Assembly (NCBI GenBank): GCA_041645555.1
Contig: JBAZPX010000016.1
Span: 1 to 21,983 of the forward strand
Direction: 5' to 3'
Origin: JAQTRU01 sp041645555
GTDB lineage: Bacteria > Patescibacteriota > Patescibacteriia > Patescibacteriales > JAQTRU01
DNA: 21,983 bases
The notes under the pieces were generated by a model that worked only from the letters and a program-made list of their open reading frames with translations, made no database searches and was not told where the DNA came from. Below, piece after piece: positions 6,736-13,603 of the stretch. The first letter of the stretch is position 1; every line of letters starts with the position of its first letter. The translations under genes were made by a program, and so were the position numbers.

Positions 6736-7440
6736 TTAGATTTTGAACAACTCACTTATAGGAATAATACCAAACTCAGCTGTTTCGTAATGATGGGCTT
6801 CATTTTCAACTCCAGTTACCACCATGCCGGATATTTCATTTTTTTTGTTCAAAACAATTCCGCCGCTTTCACCGGCATATAAGCCCATATCTACTATAAA
6901 TCTTGTGTTTCCATACTTATCTTGTCTTTTTCCGGCAATTTTTGCTGGAATTATTCTCGGCTGATCTCCGATTCTGTACGCAGGAAAACCAGCTATTGTA
7001 ACCTCCTCCCCATAGTTAAAAGATTTTCTGTTTATTTCGAAATAAATATCACCGTTTTTAAATTTGTAGTCTAAAATTGCGATGTCTTTTTCTTTATCTT
7101 TTTTTACGATAGTAGCATTTGTCTTGTCAAGTATTTTATTACACTTAAAATAAACAATATCTTTATTATTAAAAATAGTATGCTCACAGGTTGCTATCCC
7201 CAAATCTTTAATGAGAAAGCCAGTTCCCTGTCGTCCACCACTTTTAATAATGAAAATTGAATCTTTTATTTCCTCATAAATATTTATTGGCAGTTCATCT
7301 TTATTATTATTTTCCAAAGAATTATATTTATTTATTAACTTTCTATAAATTGGATTTTTTTCTCCTTTTACATTTTTAATAAAATCTATTTTACCACATA
7401 AAACCTTCAAAAAATTTTTACTTTTTAAGCCATTTTTCAT
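6736..7440 (-). CDS. Retron-associated trypsin-like serine protease
   Basis: The product has 234 residues from ATG 7440; a TTG at 7443 is an alternative start. A chymotrypsin-fold protease is indicated by GTGFLIKD, then TCEH (His87), KDIAIL (Asp119) and GLYAGESGG (Ser192), so the triad looks complete. There is no signal peptide, so it should be cytoplasmic. Residues 9-45, with VLCGKIDFIKNVKGEKNPIYRKL, resemble the C-terminal tail I know from RT-family proteins with extra C-terminal domains rather than a protease start. The frame is continuous with the upstream RT and is interrupted only by one TAA at 7462-7464, 21 nt before the ATG. The protein is probably the effector of the retron, either translated by re-initiation or made as an RT-protease fusion by readthrough. 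The target is unknown. Confidence 0.85.
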   Translation of the reverse strand: MKNGLKSKNFLKVLCGKIDFIKNVKGEKNPIYRKLINKYNSLENNNKDELPINIYEEIKDSIFIIKSGGRQGTGFLIKDLGIATCEHTIFNNKDIVYFKCNKILDKTNATIVKKDKEKDIAILDYKFKNGDIYFEINRKSFNYGEEVTIAGFPAYRIGDQPRIIPAKIAGKRQDKYGNTRFIVDMGLYAGESGGIVLNKKNEISGMVVTGVENEAHHYETAEFGIIPISELFKI

Positions 7441-7461
7441 CAATCTTTTATCAAATTCCTT

Positions 7462-8340
7462 TTAAGCATCTTTTATTCCATAAATTTCCCAAGCATGTAA
7501 CATACCCCTTACTTCCCTAACCAAAGAACGTCTTACATTTTTAAATTCATTTACAATTACGCCCGTGACTTCTTGTCTTTTTGTTTTATGTTGCACTTTA
7601 ACTTTTTTATCATTAATTTCAAATCCATTTTTATTTATTATCTCGACAATTTTTTTCCCCAAAAACCAAGAATGGTTATCATTTTTATTTTTTAAAACAA
7701 TATTTTTATCAAAATACTCTTTATTTGTAGAAAATGTTATATCATCAGCATACCTTGTATAAAGACAGTTATATTGTTTTGCTAGTTTTTGAAGTTTATA
7801 ATCCAGTCCGCTAGTAATCATATTTGATAATATTGGGGATAACGGCGAGCCCTGCGGTAATTTATTATCGTAACAAGCAATTTGTGCAATCGTTGTTGCA
7901 ACTTCATCACTAAAGTTATAGGGAGCTGCTAAAAATAATCCTCTTATCCTACCGAAGTTTATAGAGTCAAAAAAATTTTTTAAATCAATGTTTAAAATTA
8001 AATTTCTTTTTACGTGTTTTTCTGCGTTAGATAAAATACTTCTACCCGCAACAAATCCATGGACGACAATTTTCGGCTCAAAAATTAGCCCAAGGATATG
8101 ACTCAATTTTTTTTGAATTATTTTTATTGAAAAAATTGGAGCAGATATTGTTCTTTTCCCACCAGAACGTTTATTAATTTCAAATTGTTTATATTTTTGT
8201 TTTTTACTATAGTACAATAGATAGTTCAGATGGCCGTATTCAATTTCCAATAAGCTCGCTAAATTTCTTCTTGTGCGTAAATTAATAAAGTTCAATTTTA
8301 ATGAATCATCATTTGCCTGTAGTGTATTTGAAATAATCAT
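7462..8340 (-). CDS. Retron reverse transcriptase
   Basis: The product has 292 residues from ATG 8340 (TTG 8346 is an in-frame alternative). RT motifs appear in order: HGFVAGRSILSNAEKH with the retron NAxxH motif at 105-109, DLKNFFDSI (first catalytic Asp119), PQGSPLSPILSN, YADD at 197-200, and the retron VTG motif at 258-260 in QEVTGVIVN. Retron RTs copy the msd part of an adjacent structured RNA into DNA that stays attached to the RNA. The candidate msr-msd RNA ends 8 nt before the start codon. The C-terminus RSLVREVRGMLHAWEIYGIKDA matches the segment that continues into further domains in longer relatives, and here stops at TAA. There is no Shine-Dalgarno site. The gene is markedly AT-rich against its neighbours, which fits a mobile defence island. 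Confidence 0.95.
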   Translation of the reverse strand: MIISNTLQANDDSLKLNFINLRTRRNLASLLEIEYGHLNYLLYYSKKQKYKQFEINKRSGGKRTISAPIFSIKIIQKKLSHILGLIFEPKIVVHGFVAGRSILSNAEKHVKRNLILNIDLKNFFDSINFGRIRGLFLAAPYNFSDEVATTIAQIACYDNKLPQGSPLSPILSNMITSGLDYKLQKLAKQYNCLYTRYADDITFSTNKEYFDKNIVLKNKNDNHSWFLGKKIVEIINKNGFEINDKKVKVQHKTKRQEVTGVIVNEFKNVRRSLVREVRGMLHAWEIYGIKDA

Positions 8341-8348
8341 AAACAAAA

Positions 8349-8502
8349 AGAGTGCATAATAATTCTACTTTTGCTTTTGCGAAGAGCACAACTGCCATCA
8401 CCACTTGCAAAAATTGGTTGCCTAAGCAACAAAAAGCCATTTGAGATGATATTTTATATTACGTCGCATATAGACCGACGATGAGCAATTTTTATGCACT
8501 CT
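8349..8502 (-). ncRNA. Candidate retron msr-msd RNA
   Basis: A perfect 11-bp inverted pair, AGAGTGCATAA at 8349-8359 and TTATGCACTCT at 8492-8502, bounds 154 nt directly upstream of the RT, as expected for the a1/a2 ends of a retron RNA. Transcribed on the minus strand it gives: a1; a possible branching G in TTGC at 8486; a 5-bp hairpin CGTCG/CGACG (8462-8480); a 5-bp hairpin GTTGC/GCAAC (8417-8430); and an msd-like hairpin closed by TTTTGC/GCAAAA (8375-8412) extended by AAG/CTT with a bulge. The boundary between msr and msd and the branch base are inferred. A possible -10 TATAAA lies at 8504-8509, but no convincing full promoter was found. Confidence 0.75.
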
Positions 8503-8599
8503 ATTTATAGCTCTTCGGTATCATTGAAGCATTATTGGGGGTATAAGTCAACTCACGTTTATATAAAATCAGATAGTTTTATTTTCCTAATTTCGCGCT

Positions 8600-8706
8600 C
8601 GCTCGGCGCCAATTCAGTCCTAATGGCCCTATAGGGGGGGGTCTCCACATCCCACAAACCCAAAAAGAAAAACGCCCAAAAGGACGTTTTCTTTCTGTGC
8701 TCGGGT
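8600..8706. repeat. Dispersed repeat, copy A
   Basis: The head CTCGGCGCCAATTCAGTCCT and TAATGGCCCTA matches copy C near tRNA-Gln at about 24 of 28 positions. The tail CCACATCCCACAAACCCAAA matches copy D at 13432 almost perfectly. It ends with TGTGCTCGGG, which equals the last bases plus trailer of tRNA-Gln read from the plus strand. A G8 run lies in the middle. The region between the retron RNA and this copy (8503-8599) holds nothing else I can assign. Confidence 0.7.
8664..8694. terminator. Terminator inside repeat copy A
   Basis: AAAGAAAAACGCCC pairs with GGACGTTTTCTTT around AAAA, with one mismatch; A and T tracts on both sides allow use in both directions. It lies downstream of the minus-strand gene ending at 8726 and upstream of the retron, so it separates the two transcription units. 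Confidence 0.8.
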
Positions 8707-8725
8707 TAATATTTCTTCTTATCAA

Positions 8726-9103
8726 TTACTTCCCAGTTTTCTGCAATTCCGATAATCGCTGTGAAACTCTTTTATCCAATTCTGCTCTACGGCTATTATC
8801 ATTATACAGAGCTTGGACATACATACCGCTCTCCACTACGCTTATGTGGTATTTATTGAGTAATTCGTCATTTTTTTTCGTTATTGCTTCCATGGCGTTT
8901 TTCGGATTCATCATGCCGGCAAAAGTAATCTGCGCGGTTATTTCCACATAAATATCATCTGTCATTTTATTACTAATGACTGCCGCTCCTTGTTGCGCTA
9001 TCTCGGCACCCTGCCTTAAAAATCCACCTCTCCACAAAAGCGCGCCAACGATCAAAACAACAATAATTATTCCACCGACGATTAAATTCTTTTTTGAATT
9101 CAT
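8726..9103 (-). CDS. Small membrane-anchored protein of unknown function
   Basis: The product has 125 residues. A single N-terminal membrane segment at about 8-25 (NLIVGGIIIVVLIVGALLW) follows a short basic MNSKK, so the rest should lie outside the membrane. The remainder is a soluble, partly helical domain of about 100 residues (ITAQITFAGMMNPKNAMEAITKKNDELLNKY) that I do not recognise. The gene follows the amidohydrolase-like gene after 21 nt on the same strand, so the two are probably co-transcribed. A terminator lies just downstream in repeat copy A. Confidence 0.75.
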   Translation of the reverse strand: MNSKKNLIVGGIIIVVLIVGALLWRGGFLRQGAEIAQQGAAVISNKMTDDIYVEITAQITFAGMMNPKNAMEAITKKNDELLNKYHISVVESGMYVQALYNDNSRRAELDKRVSQRLSELQKTGK

Positions 9104-9124
9104 ATTTTTAATTTAATTATAAAT

Positions 9125-10858
9125 TCATAACGCGCTGAGAGTAATTGATTTTAGGCCGCCGGCATATTCCAAATTTATGGTAGCGCTGGTGGAGTTTGAA
9201 GTTGATTGAGAGTTCACGCTTTTACCGTCCACGGCAGCCGTGAAGTTTTTGCCGGCCAGCGCTGTCGGTATGGTTATCACGGCCTTGCCCGTCGTACTGC
9301 TCTCGCCGGCAGCGGTGAAGGTGATGGCGTGCGTACTCGGATTGAACTCAAGAGCCGAAACAGAAGAATCGGAACTTACGGAAATGGAATAACACTGGCC
9401 ATTGGACGCAACCGAATAATTATAAGTAGGTTTCTGTTCTTTTAAGAAAAGAGTTCTGGAGTTACTGCTTAGGATATTGCGAGCAGAGTTTGAATCCAGG
9501 TAAGAAAGGAGAGATTTCCAGTGTCCGACGGCGTCAGCCGGGGCATCATCACTTGTAAAGTCCGAATAGTTGAGCCATCTCTCCAGACCGTTTGAACCCC
9601 CTCCGGCATCTGAACCGAACAAGATGCGGGAGTTCCACGTTTCAAAGAATTGCCTCCACTCCTCCTTCAATTTACCGTTATTAGATTGGTCTGCGAGCCG
9701 CGCCCAATTAGAGTTGGATTGCGGCAGGGGGTTTTGCATATTTTGAATCCCGGCTGTGTCAAAATACAGATTGGGATAGCGCAGGAGATAGTCATTGAGC
9801 GTGGCGCTGTTGAGTGTCATATTGTTGAATCCGAGATGAGCCCAGATTAGAGTTGCGTTTTTATTGTGGCTTAACATTCTTTCAAAGGCGGCATTCGCGA
9901 CAGTATCGTTAGGCACGAAGTGAAATGAGATAGGAACATGGTATTGAGCTGATAAGTCCACCAACTGAAGCCAAGCCGGAGTGTCTGCCGGAACATAGAC
10001 AGTCGGGGGCGGAACGATATCACCGCTATAGTACCTTAAGTTGGCTTCGCCGACGCCATAATATTTGCCTGTCTTTAATTGCGTCTCGGCGGAAGTGGTG
10101 AATGCTTGGTCTTGCTCTAACCAGTCACCGGGAGTATCTACAAATGTTATGAATCTACCGGGGTATTGCGATGAGTTCTCAAGTGTTCCTGAATACAAAT
10201 TCGCCATACTCGCTCCCGCCTTATCCATCTCGGAAATTATCTGCGATGCGCTAACTTTGGACGTAATGTGGACATGGGAATCGAAAATATCCATATGCCC
10301 TGTGTCAGTAGGGCTGGCGCAGGAAATGTTGGGCGTTGTGCTTACGCCACTTCCGGCAACCGTCCCGCCGTCTTGGATCGTTTCAAGGTCGCGCGTGATG
10401 ATGCCCAATCCCAGGAAGCGCATTACTTCGTACGCCACGGCTCCGTCCTTCATGTAGATCGCGCGGCATTTCACAGGGTCCACATACCAGGCTTCCCCGT
10501 GTTGTTGGACTTGGAGAAGGATTTCCCCACGAAACCGGTTGCCAAGCGAGCTGTTTGCGCAAGCAGAAGAGGCTGCTTTCATTTCGGTCGTATTTGACAC
10601 CTGAGGAATCTTTGCGAGATCAACGTCCGTGATTCCTAGGCTGAAAAAACGCATGATGGAATACGCGGCCGCGCCGTCCTTCATATAGTACCGTTTTAAA
10701 TCCTTGGAACGGACGTACCAGGCCTCGCCATGTGATTCTACCTGCAAAAGGATGCGACCCTTTAATTTACTGGCCAAGGTTTCGGCCCGGGATTCATAAA
10801 CCGGGATAAACGCCGCTAAAGCGACTACAGTTAAAAAAATAATAAATCGTTTTCTCAT
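9125..10858 (-). CDS. Secreted amidohydrolase-like protein with two HGEAWYV repeats
   Basis: The product has 577 residues. A signal peptide occupies about 1-25 (cleavage near SRA-ET). Two copies of a 43-residue module follow, at 34-76 and 110-153, each with ILLQV..HGEAWYV and YMKDGA.AY..MRF..LGI; I know this module from secreted CPR proteins, where its function is undetermined. Residues 188-470 look like an amidohydrolase TIM barrel: FDSHVH (His195, His197), SFHF (His313), AHLG (His341) and GSDAGG (Asp417), the standard metal-ligand pattern; Glu271 might replace the bridging lysine. Residues 478-577 are a Ser/Thr-rich beta domain, perhaps Ig-like. The predicted job is hydrolysis or decarboxylation of an external small molecule or surface group; the substrate is unknown. 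It is transcribed with the small anchored protein downstream. Confidence 0.78.
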   Translation of the reverse strand: MRKRFIIFLTVVALAAFIPVYESRAETLASKLKGRILLQVESHGEAWYVRSKDLKRYYMKDGAAAYSIMRFFSLGITDVDLAKIPQVSNTTEMKAASSACANSSLGNRFRGEILLQVQQHGEAWYVDPVKCRAIYMKDGAVAYEVMRFLGLGIITRDLETIQDGGTVAGSGVSTTPNISCASPTDTGHMDIFDSHVHITSKVSASQIISEMDKAGASMANLYSGTLENSSQYPGRFITFVDTPGDWLEQDQAFTTSAETQLKTGKYYGVGEANLRYYSGDIVPPPTVYVPADTPAWLQLVDLSAQYHVPISFHFVPNDTVANAAFERMLSHNKNATLIWAHLGFNNMTLNSATLNDYLLRYPNLYFDTAGIQNMQNPLPQSNSNWARLADQSNNGKLKEEWRQFFETWNSRILFGSDAGGGSNGLERWLNYSDFTSDDAPADAVGHWKSLLSYLDSNSARNILSSNSRTLFLKEQKPTYNYSVASNGQCYSISVSSDSSVSALEFNPSTHAITFTAAGESSTTGKAVITIPTALAGKNFTAAVDGKSVNSQSTSNSTSATINLEYAGGLKSITLSAL

Positions 10859-10912
10859 ATAATTTTATTTATAGAATAAATTCACAATTTAAGACCTGGT
10901 CTCAAAATCTCT

Positions 10913-11245
10913 TTACAATCCATATAGCGCTCCGTTCATCTGATTGAGATAATTGTTAAAAAGCGAAAAGATTAACCAAATTGTCAGGACGGTTGAGATC
11001 AAAGTGAGGACTATGGTTATTTCGCCTACTCGTTTTGCCTGCGGACTTTTTTTTATTACATATTTGATGCCCGGCCATAAACCTAACGGCGGCAAAAAAA
11101 TAGCCAAAGCGTAGAGGCCGATTTGAATAAGAGCTGAAACCGCCATCGGTTTTTCTTTTAAGTTATTACCGCAATTCGGGCAAAAATAATAGTTTGCCAA
11201 AATGGCCTGATGGCAAACAGAGCAAACGTCAGTATTATTATCCAT
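10913..11245 (-). CDS. Zinc-ribbon membrane protein
   Basis: The product has 110 residues. The N-terminus holds a zinc ribbon with Cys8, Cys11, Cys22 and Cys25 in CSVC and CPNC pairs. Two membrane segments follow, at about 34-56 (VSALIQIGLYALAIFLPPLG) and 74-97 (ITIVLTLISTVLTIWLIF). Proteins of this layout are common and functionally undefined; the ribbon would face the cytoplasm. The gene lies on the minus strand, 125 nt after the PEP-mobile-domain gene and 54 nt before the amidohydrolase-like gene, so it could share a transcript with either. Confidence 0.82.
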   Translation of the reverse strand: MDNNTDVCSVCHQAILANYYFCPNCGNNLKEKPMAVSALIQIGLYALAIFLPPLGLWPGIKYVIKKSPQAKRVGEITIVLTLISTVLTIWLIFSLFNNYLNQMNGALYGL

Positions 11246-11370
11246 GGGCTAAAAATTAAGATTTATTCTAATCTTCATTATACCTCTTTGATAAATTAGG
11301 GGCAATAAATGGACAACCTACAATCCGGCTCAAGGGCAGGGGATTAGGTCTGAATTTTGTCTTTTGAATA

Positions 11371-12432
11371 TTAGGCTCTTTTTAAGATTTTAACTATTCC
11401 CTTATTGGCGTCAACCTCAATTAAATCCCCGTCCTTTAAAACTTTAGAGGCGATTTCGGTTCCGACAATACAAGGTTTTTTTAATTCACGCGCCACAATA
11501 GCAGCATGCGAAAGCAGCCCGCCGGCATCAGTAATAAATGCGGCCGATCTCCTCATTAAGGAAAGGTACTCCGGCCTGGTCATGCCCGCCACTAAAATAT
11601 CACCATCCTGAAAATTTTTATTATCTTTAGGGTCTAAAATAATTTTTACTATTCCTTGAGCCTTCCCTTTAAAAGCTACCATCCCTTTAATTTCATCGTT
11701 GCTTTTTTTATCAGTAAGGCCTGATAATAGCTTTTTGTATTCTGAGCCGGTATATATTGTGCTTAAACCCTTAGAATCATAAAGAATTGCGCATCCTGTT
11801 AATCTTTTTTTAAGATCCCGCGCCGTCGGAAGACTGTTTTTTAAAAAATAGTCTTCCATTTCATTATCAGTTAAAACATGAATGAGTTCAGAGGACAATT
11901 TACCCGCCAGGACAGATTCGGAAATTTTTTTAAGAAGCCTGTCCGTTTCGTTATAAACAGGTTCTGTATATAAACGGACTTTGGTGAATAAATCAAGATA
12001 TTTATTCATAAGTTTTTCCGGCAGATAATCAATGACTTTTTTTAAAGAAAAATTCGCGGTTGTAATAACAAAACGCGATCTTTGCAATTCGTCAAAATCG
12101 AATTTCGTAAATTTATTTTTTTTATCCAATCTTCTCATCAGAATAAAAATTTTATCAGTATTTTTAATAACCTGATCGGATAATTTTTGCGGAAGTGATT
12201 CGTCATTTATTATTAATTTTATTAAATGCGAACAAAATTCTTTGAGCTCCTTTACGACTAAATAATTGGCGCTGGTTTTTTTCTCAAAAACAATTAAATT
12301 ATGCTTAAAATTTGCGCCTGTTAGCTCTTTTAATCCGTTACTATAAATTTGACCATACAAAGAACCGAATAAAAAACCCCAATTGCCAGACCAATTTTTT
12401 GTCCAAATTTCATTAGTAAAAATTTTATTCAT
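11371..12432 (-). CDS. Stand-alone PEP-utilising-enzyme mobile-domain protein
   Basis: The product has 353 residues. Residues 248-353 are the swivelling phosphohistidine domain of PEP synthase, pyruvate phosphate dikinase and EI-type enzymes: GKAQGIV at 256-262 and TDAGGLLSHAAIVAREL with the phosphorylatable His309, then PCIVGT. Residues 1-245 form a helical domain I do not recognise. Both the ATP-grasp domain and the PEP-binding barrel of full-length enzymes are absent. In known systems this histidine carries phosphate between two active sites, so a partner protein would be needed here; none is visible in the window. A TATAAT lies only 18 nt before the ATG, giving a very short leader. Confidence 0.85.
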   Translation of the reverse strand: MNKIFTNEIWTKNWSGNWGFLFGSLYGQIYSNGLKELTGANFKHNLIVFEKKTSANYLVVKELKEFCSHLIKLIINDESLPQKLSDQVIKNTDKIFILMRRLDKKNKFTKFDFDELQRSRFVITTANFSLKKVIDYLPEKLMNKYLDLFTKVRLYTEPVYNETDRLLKKISESVLAGKLSSELIHVLTDNEMEDYFLKNSLPTARDLKKRLTGCAILYDSKGLSTIYTGSEYKKLLSGLTDKKSNDEIKGMVAFKGKAQGIVKIILDPKDNKNFQDGDILVAGMTRPEYLSLMRRSAAFITDAGGLLSHAAIVARELKKPCIVGTEIASKVLKDGDLIEVDANKGIVKILKRA

Positions 12433-12449
12433 ATGCTTTTTGATTAACT

Positions 12450-12478
12450 ATTATATTTTAAGTTTATCATAGCAAGGG
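12450..12478 (-). promoter_or_regulatory. Possible promoter of the PEP-mobile-domain gene
   Basis: A perfect -10 TATAAT at 12450-12455 has only a weak -35 (CCCTTG at 12473-12478) 17 nt upstream. The predicted start lies about 10 nt before the ATG. Confidence 0.4.
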
Positions 12479-12512
12479 GTTTATTGAAAGTTAAATAATG
12501 ATCTTTTTAAAA

Positions 12513-12545
12513 ACTCCTCGAGGTCAATTCGGCCCTAACGGCCCT
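12513..12545. repeat. Dispersed repeat, head of split copy B/D
   Basis: ACTCCTCGAGGTCAATTCGG and the following CCCTAACGGCCCT match the head of copy C (15135-15165) at about 24 of 31 positions. The tail of the element is not found here but lies some 890 bp away at 13432-13497. Confidence 0.55.
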
Positions 12546-12567
12546 GTCCCAAGAAAATTTAAGTATA

Positions 12568-12600
12568 CAAAAACGGCTGGAAACTACAGTTTCCAGCCGG
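12568..12600 (-). terminator. Terminator of the secreted beta-rich gene
   Basis: A perfect 11-bp stem CGGCTGGAAAC/GTTTCCAGCCG with loop TACA; TTTTTG follows on the minus strand. It lies 12 nt past the stop codon. Confidence 0.92.
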
Positions 12601-12611
12601 TAATACCCGCT

Positions 12612-13346
12612 TCATCTTTGGACGCCTGCCGTTAGTCCAAAACTGACAGTCTTGAATCCTCCCATGGACTCCATATAGAAACCCATAGATCCCCCATAGA
12701 AATGGCTTCTTGCAAAGGACAAATCCGCTCGGAGGCTTACGCCACTTTCTATTTGCCGGGAACCTATCACCTTGGAAATATTTATGTCGCCAGGGCGATC
12801 TTTCCCAAGGTACTCTCGCGCCATCAGCCGATAGTGCTGAACTGAAAGCCCTATCGCATAGTCTCCTTTTCCGATTTCAATTCCGACTCTGGGCGTGAAA
12901 TGTTCCACGACCAGATCGTTAACCATAACTTTGTCCCACCAGTCTAAGGTTGTGCCAGCCACCACTTCTTTGGCAAAGTGGAACTGGGCAGGGTTGCTGA
13001 GGTTTAAACTGAAGACCTGATACGAAATCGGTAATCGAATTTGCCATGATTGGCTATTGCCGGTCAAACGCCTGTTATAGCCTAACCCGAACCCTAAAGC
13101 CATTGGTTCAACGCGGCTAAGTGCCATTCCGCTTGACGGCGGGAGAAACATCTGGCGCCAATCCTTCCTCACTTCAAGCTTGTGGGAGGTTTTATTTATC
13201 CCAAGGTCAAGCGTGAAATAAAAATAGTGAACTTTTTCCTCTCCATTGAGGATCCTCTCCAATGCTGATTGTTGCGCCATCGCGCCCCCGGCCCGGAACA
13301 GGGCAATTGCAACAGCCAGACATATAGCCACTCTGTTCTTCGTCAT
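12612..13346 (-). CDS. Secreted beta-rich protein of unknown function
   Basis: The product has 244 residues from ATG 13346, chosen because AAGGAGG precedes it with 6-nt spacing and the protein then starts with a clean signal peptide (MTKNRVAICLAVAIALFRAG..AMA-QQ, cleavage near 25). An ATG 27 nt further upstream lies in frame but has no such site. The rest alternates polar and hydrophobic residues with many Gly and aromatic positions (ALGFGLGYNRRL, IGLSVQHYRL, GFKTVSFGLTAGV), resembling an outer-membrane-type beta barrel. CPR cells are thought to lack an outer membrane, so the location is unclear. It has its own TTGACA promoter and terminator, is GC-richer than its neighbours, and sits between two halves of a dispersed repeat. 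These points suggest an inserted cassette. Confidence 0.72.
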   Translation of the reverse strand: MTKNRVAICLAVAIALFRAGGAMAQQSALERILNGEEKVHYFYFTLDLGINKTSHKLEVRKDWRQMFLPPSSGMALSRVEPMALGFGLGYNRRLTGNSQSWQIRLPISYQVFSLNLSNPAQFHFAKEVVAGTTLDWWDKVMVNDLVVEHFTPRVGIEIGKGDYAIGLSVQHYRLMAREYLGKDRPGDINISKVIGSRQIESGVSLRADLSFARSHFYGGSMGFYMESMGGFKTVSFGLTAGVQR

Positions 13347-13402
13347 ACCGTCCTCCTTATTGTTAGGGAACAAATTACTTACACGATTTAACTAATATAC
13401 TA

Positions 13403-13430
13403 ATATTAATACTAATTGCCATTTTGTCAA
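13403..13430 (-). promoter_or_regulatory. Promoter of the secreted beta-rich gene
   Basis: On the minus strand, TTGACA (13425-13430) and TAATAT (13403-13408) have a 16-nt spacer. The leader of about 50 nt ends in AAGGAGG. The spacing matches the promoters at 6304 and 6345. Confidence 0.65.
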
Positions 13431-13431
13431 A

Positions 13432-13497
13432 TACACATCCCACAAACCCAAAAAGAAAAACGCCCAAAAGGGCGTTTTCTTTTTATGCTCCGAGTGA
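13432..13497. repeat. Dispersed repeat, tail of split copy B/D
   Basis: CACATCCCACAAACCCAAAA and the following GAAAAACGCCCAAAAGG are identical to copy A. The copy ends with ATGCTCCGAG, a degraded form of the TGTGCTCGGGG seen at tRNA-Gln. The 106 nt between it and creD hold no other feature I can assign. Confidence 0.7.
13450..13484. terminator. Terminator inside repeat tail D
   Basis: AGAAAAACGCCC pairs with GGGCGTTTTCT around AAAA, with one bulged A, and runs into TTTT; A tracts on the other side allow use in both directions. It would end the minus-strand creD transcript before the next promoter at 13425. Confidence 0.87.
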
Positions 13498-13603
13498 CGG
13501 ACGAAGTTCGAACCTATTTTTTAACTGGTAAAGGTAATACTGGAATTATAAAATTTTAAATTCATAATAATAGGATTAATATAGAAATATCCCTTCCCGA
13601 TTA

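Noticed and set aside
7462..7464. Alternative genetic code explaining the TAA in the RT-protease frame
   Set aside because: Known CPR recoding (Gracilibacteria, Absconditabacteria) affects UGA. TAA ends other genes in the window normally, including mrdA and guaB.
8600..8706. Integron attC site
   Set aside because: The repeat has terminator and tRNA-end features and lacks the conserved GTTRRRY core ends; no integron integrase is present.
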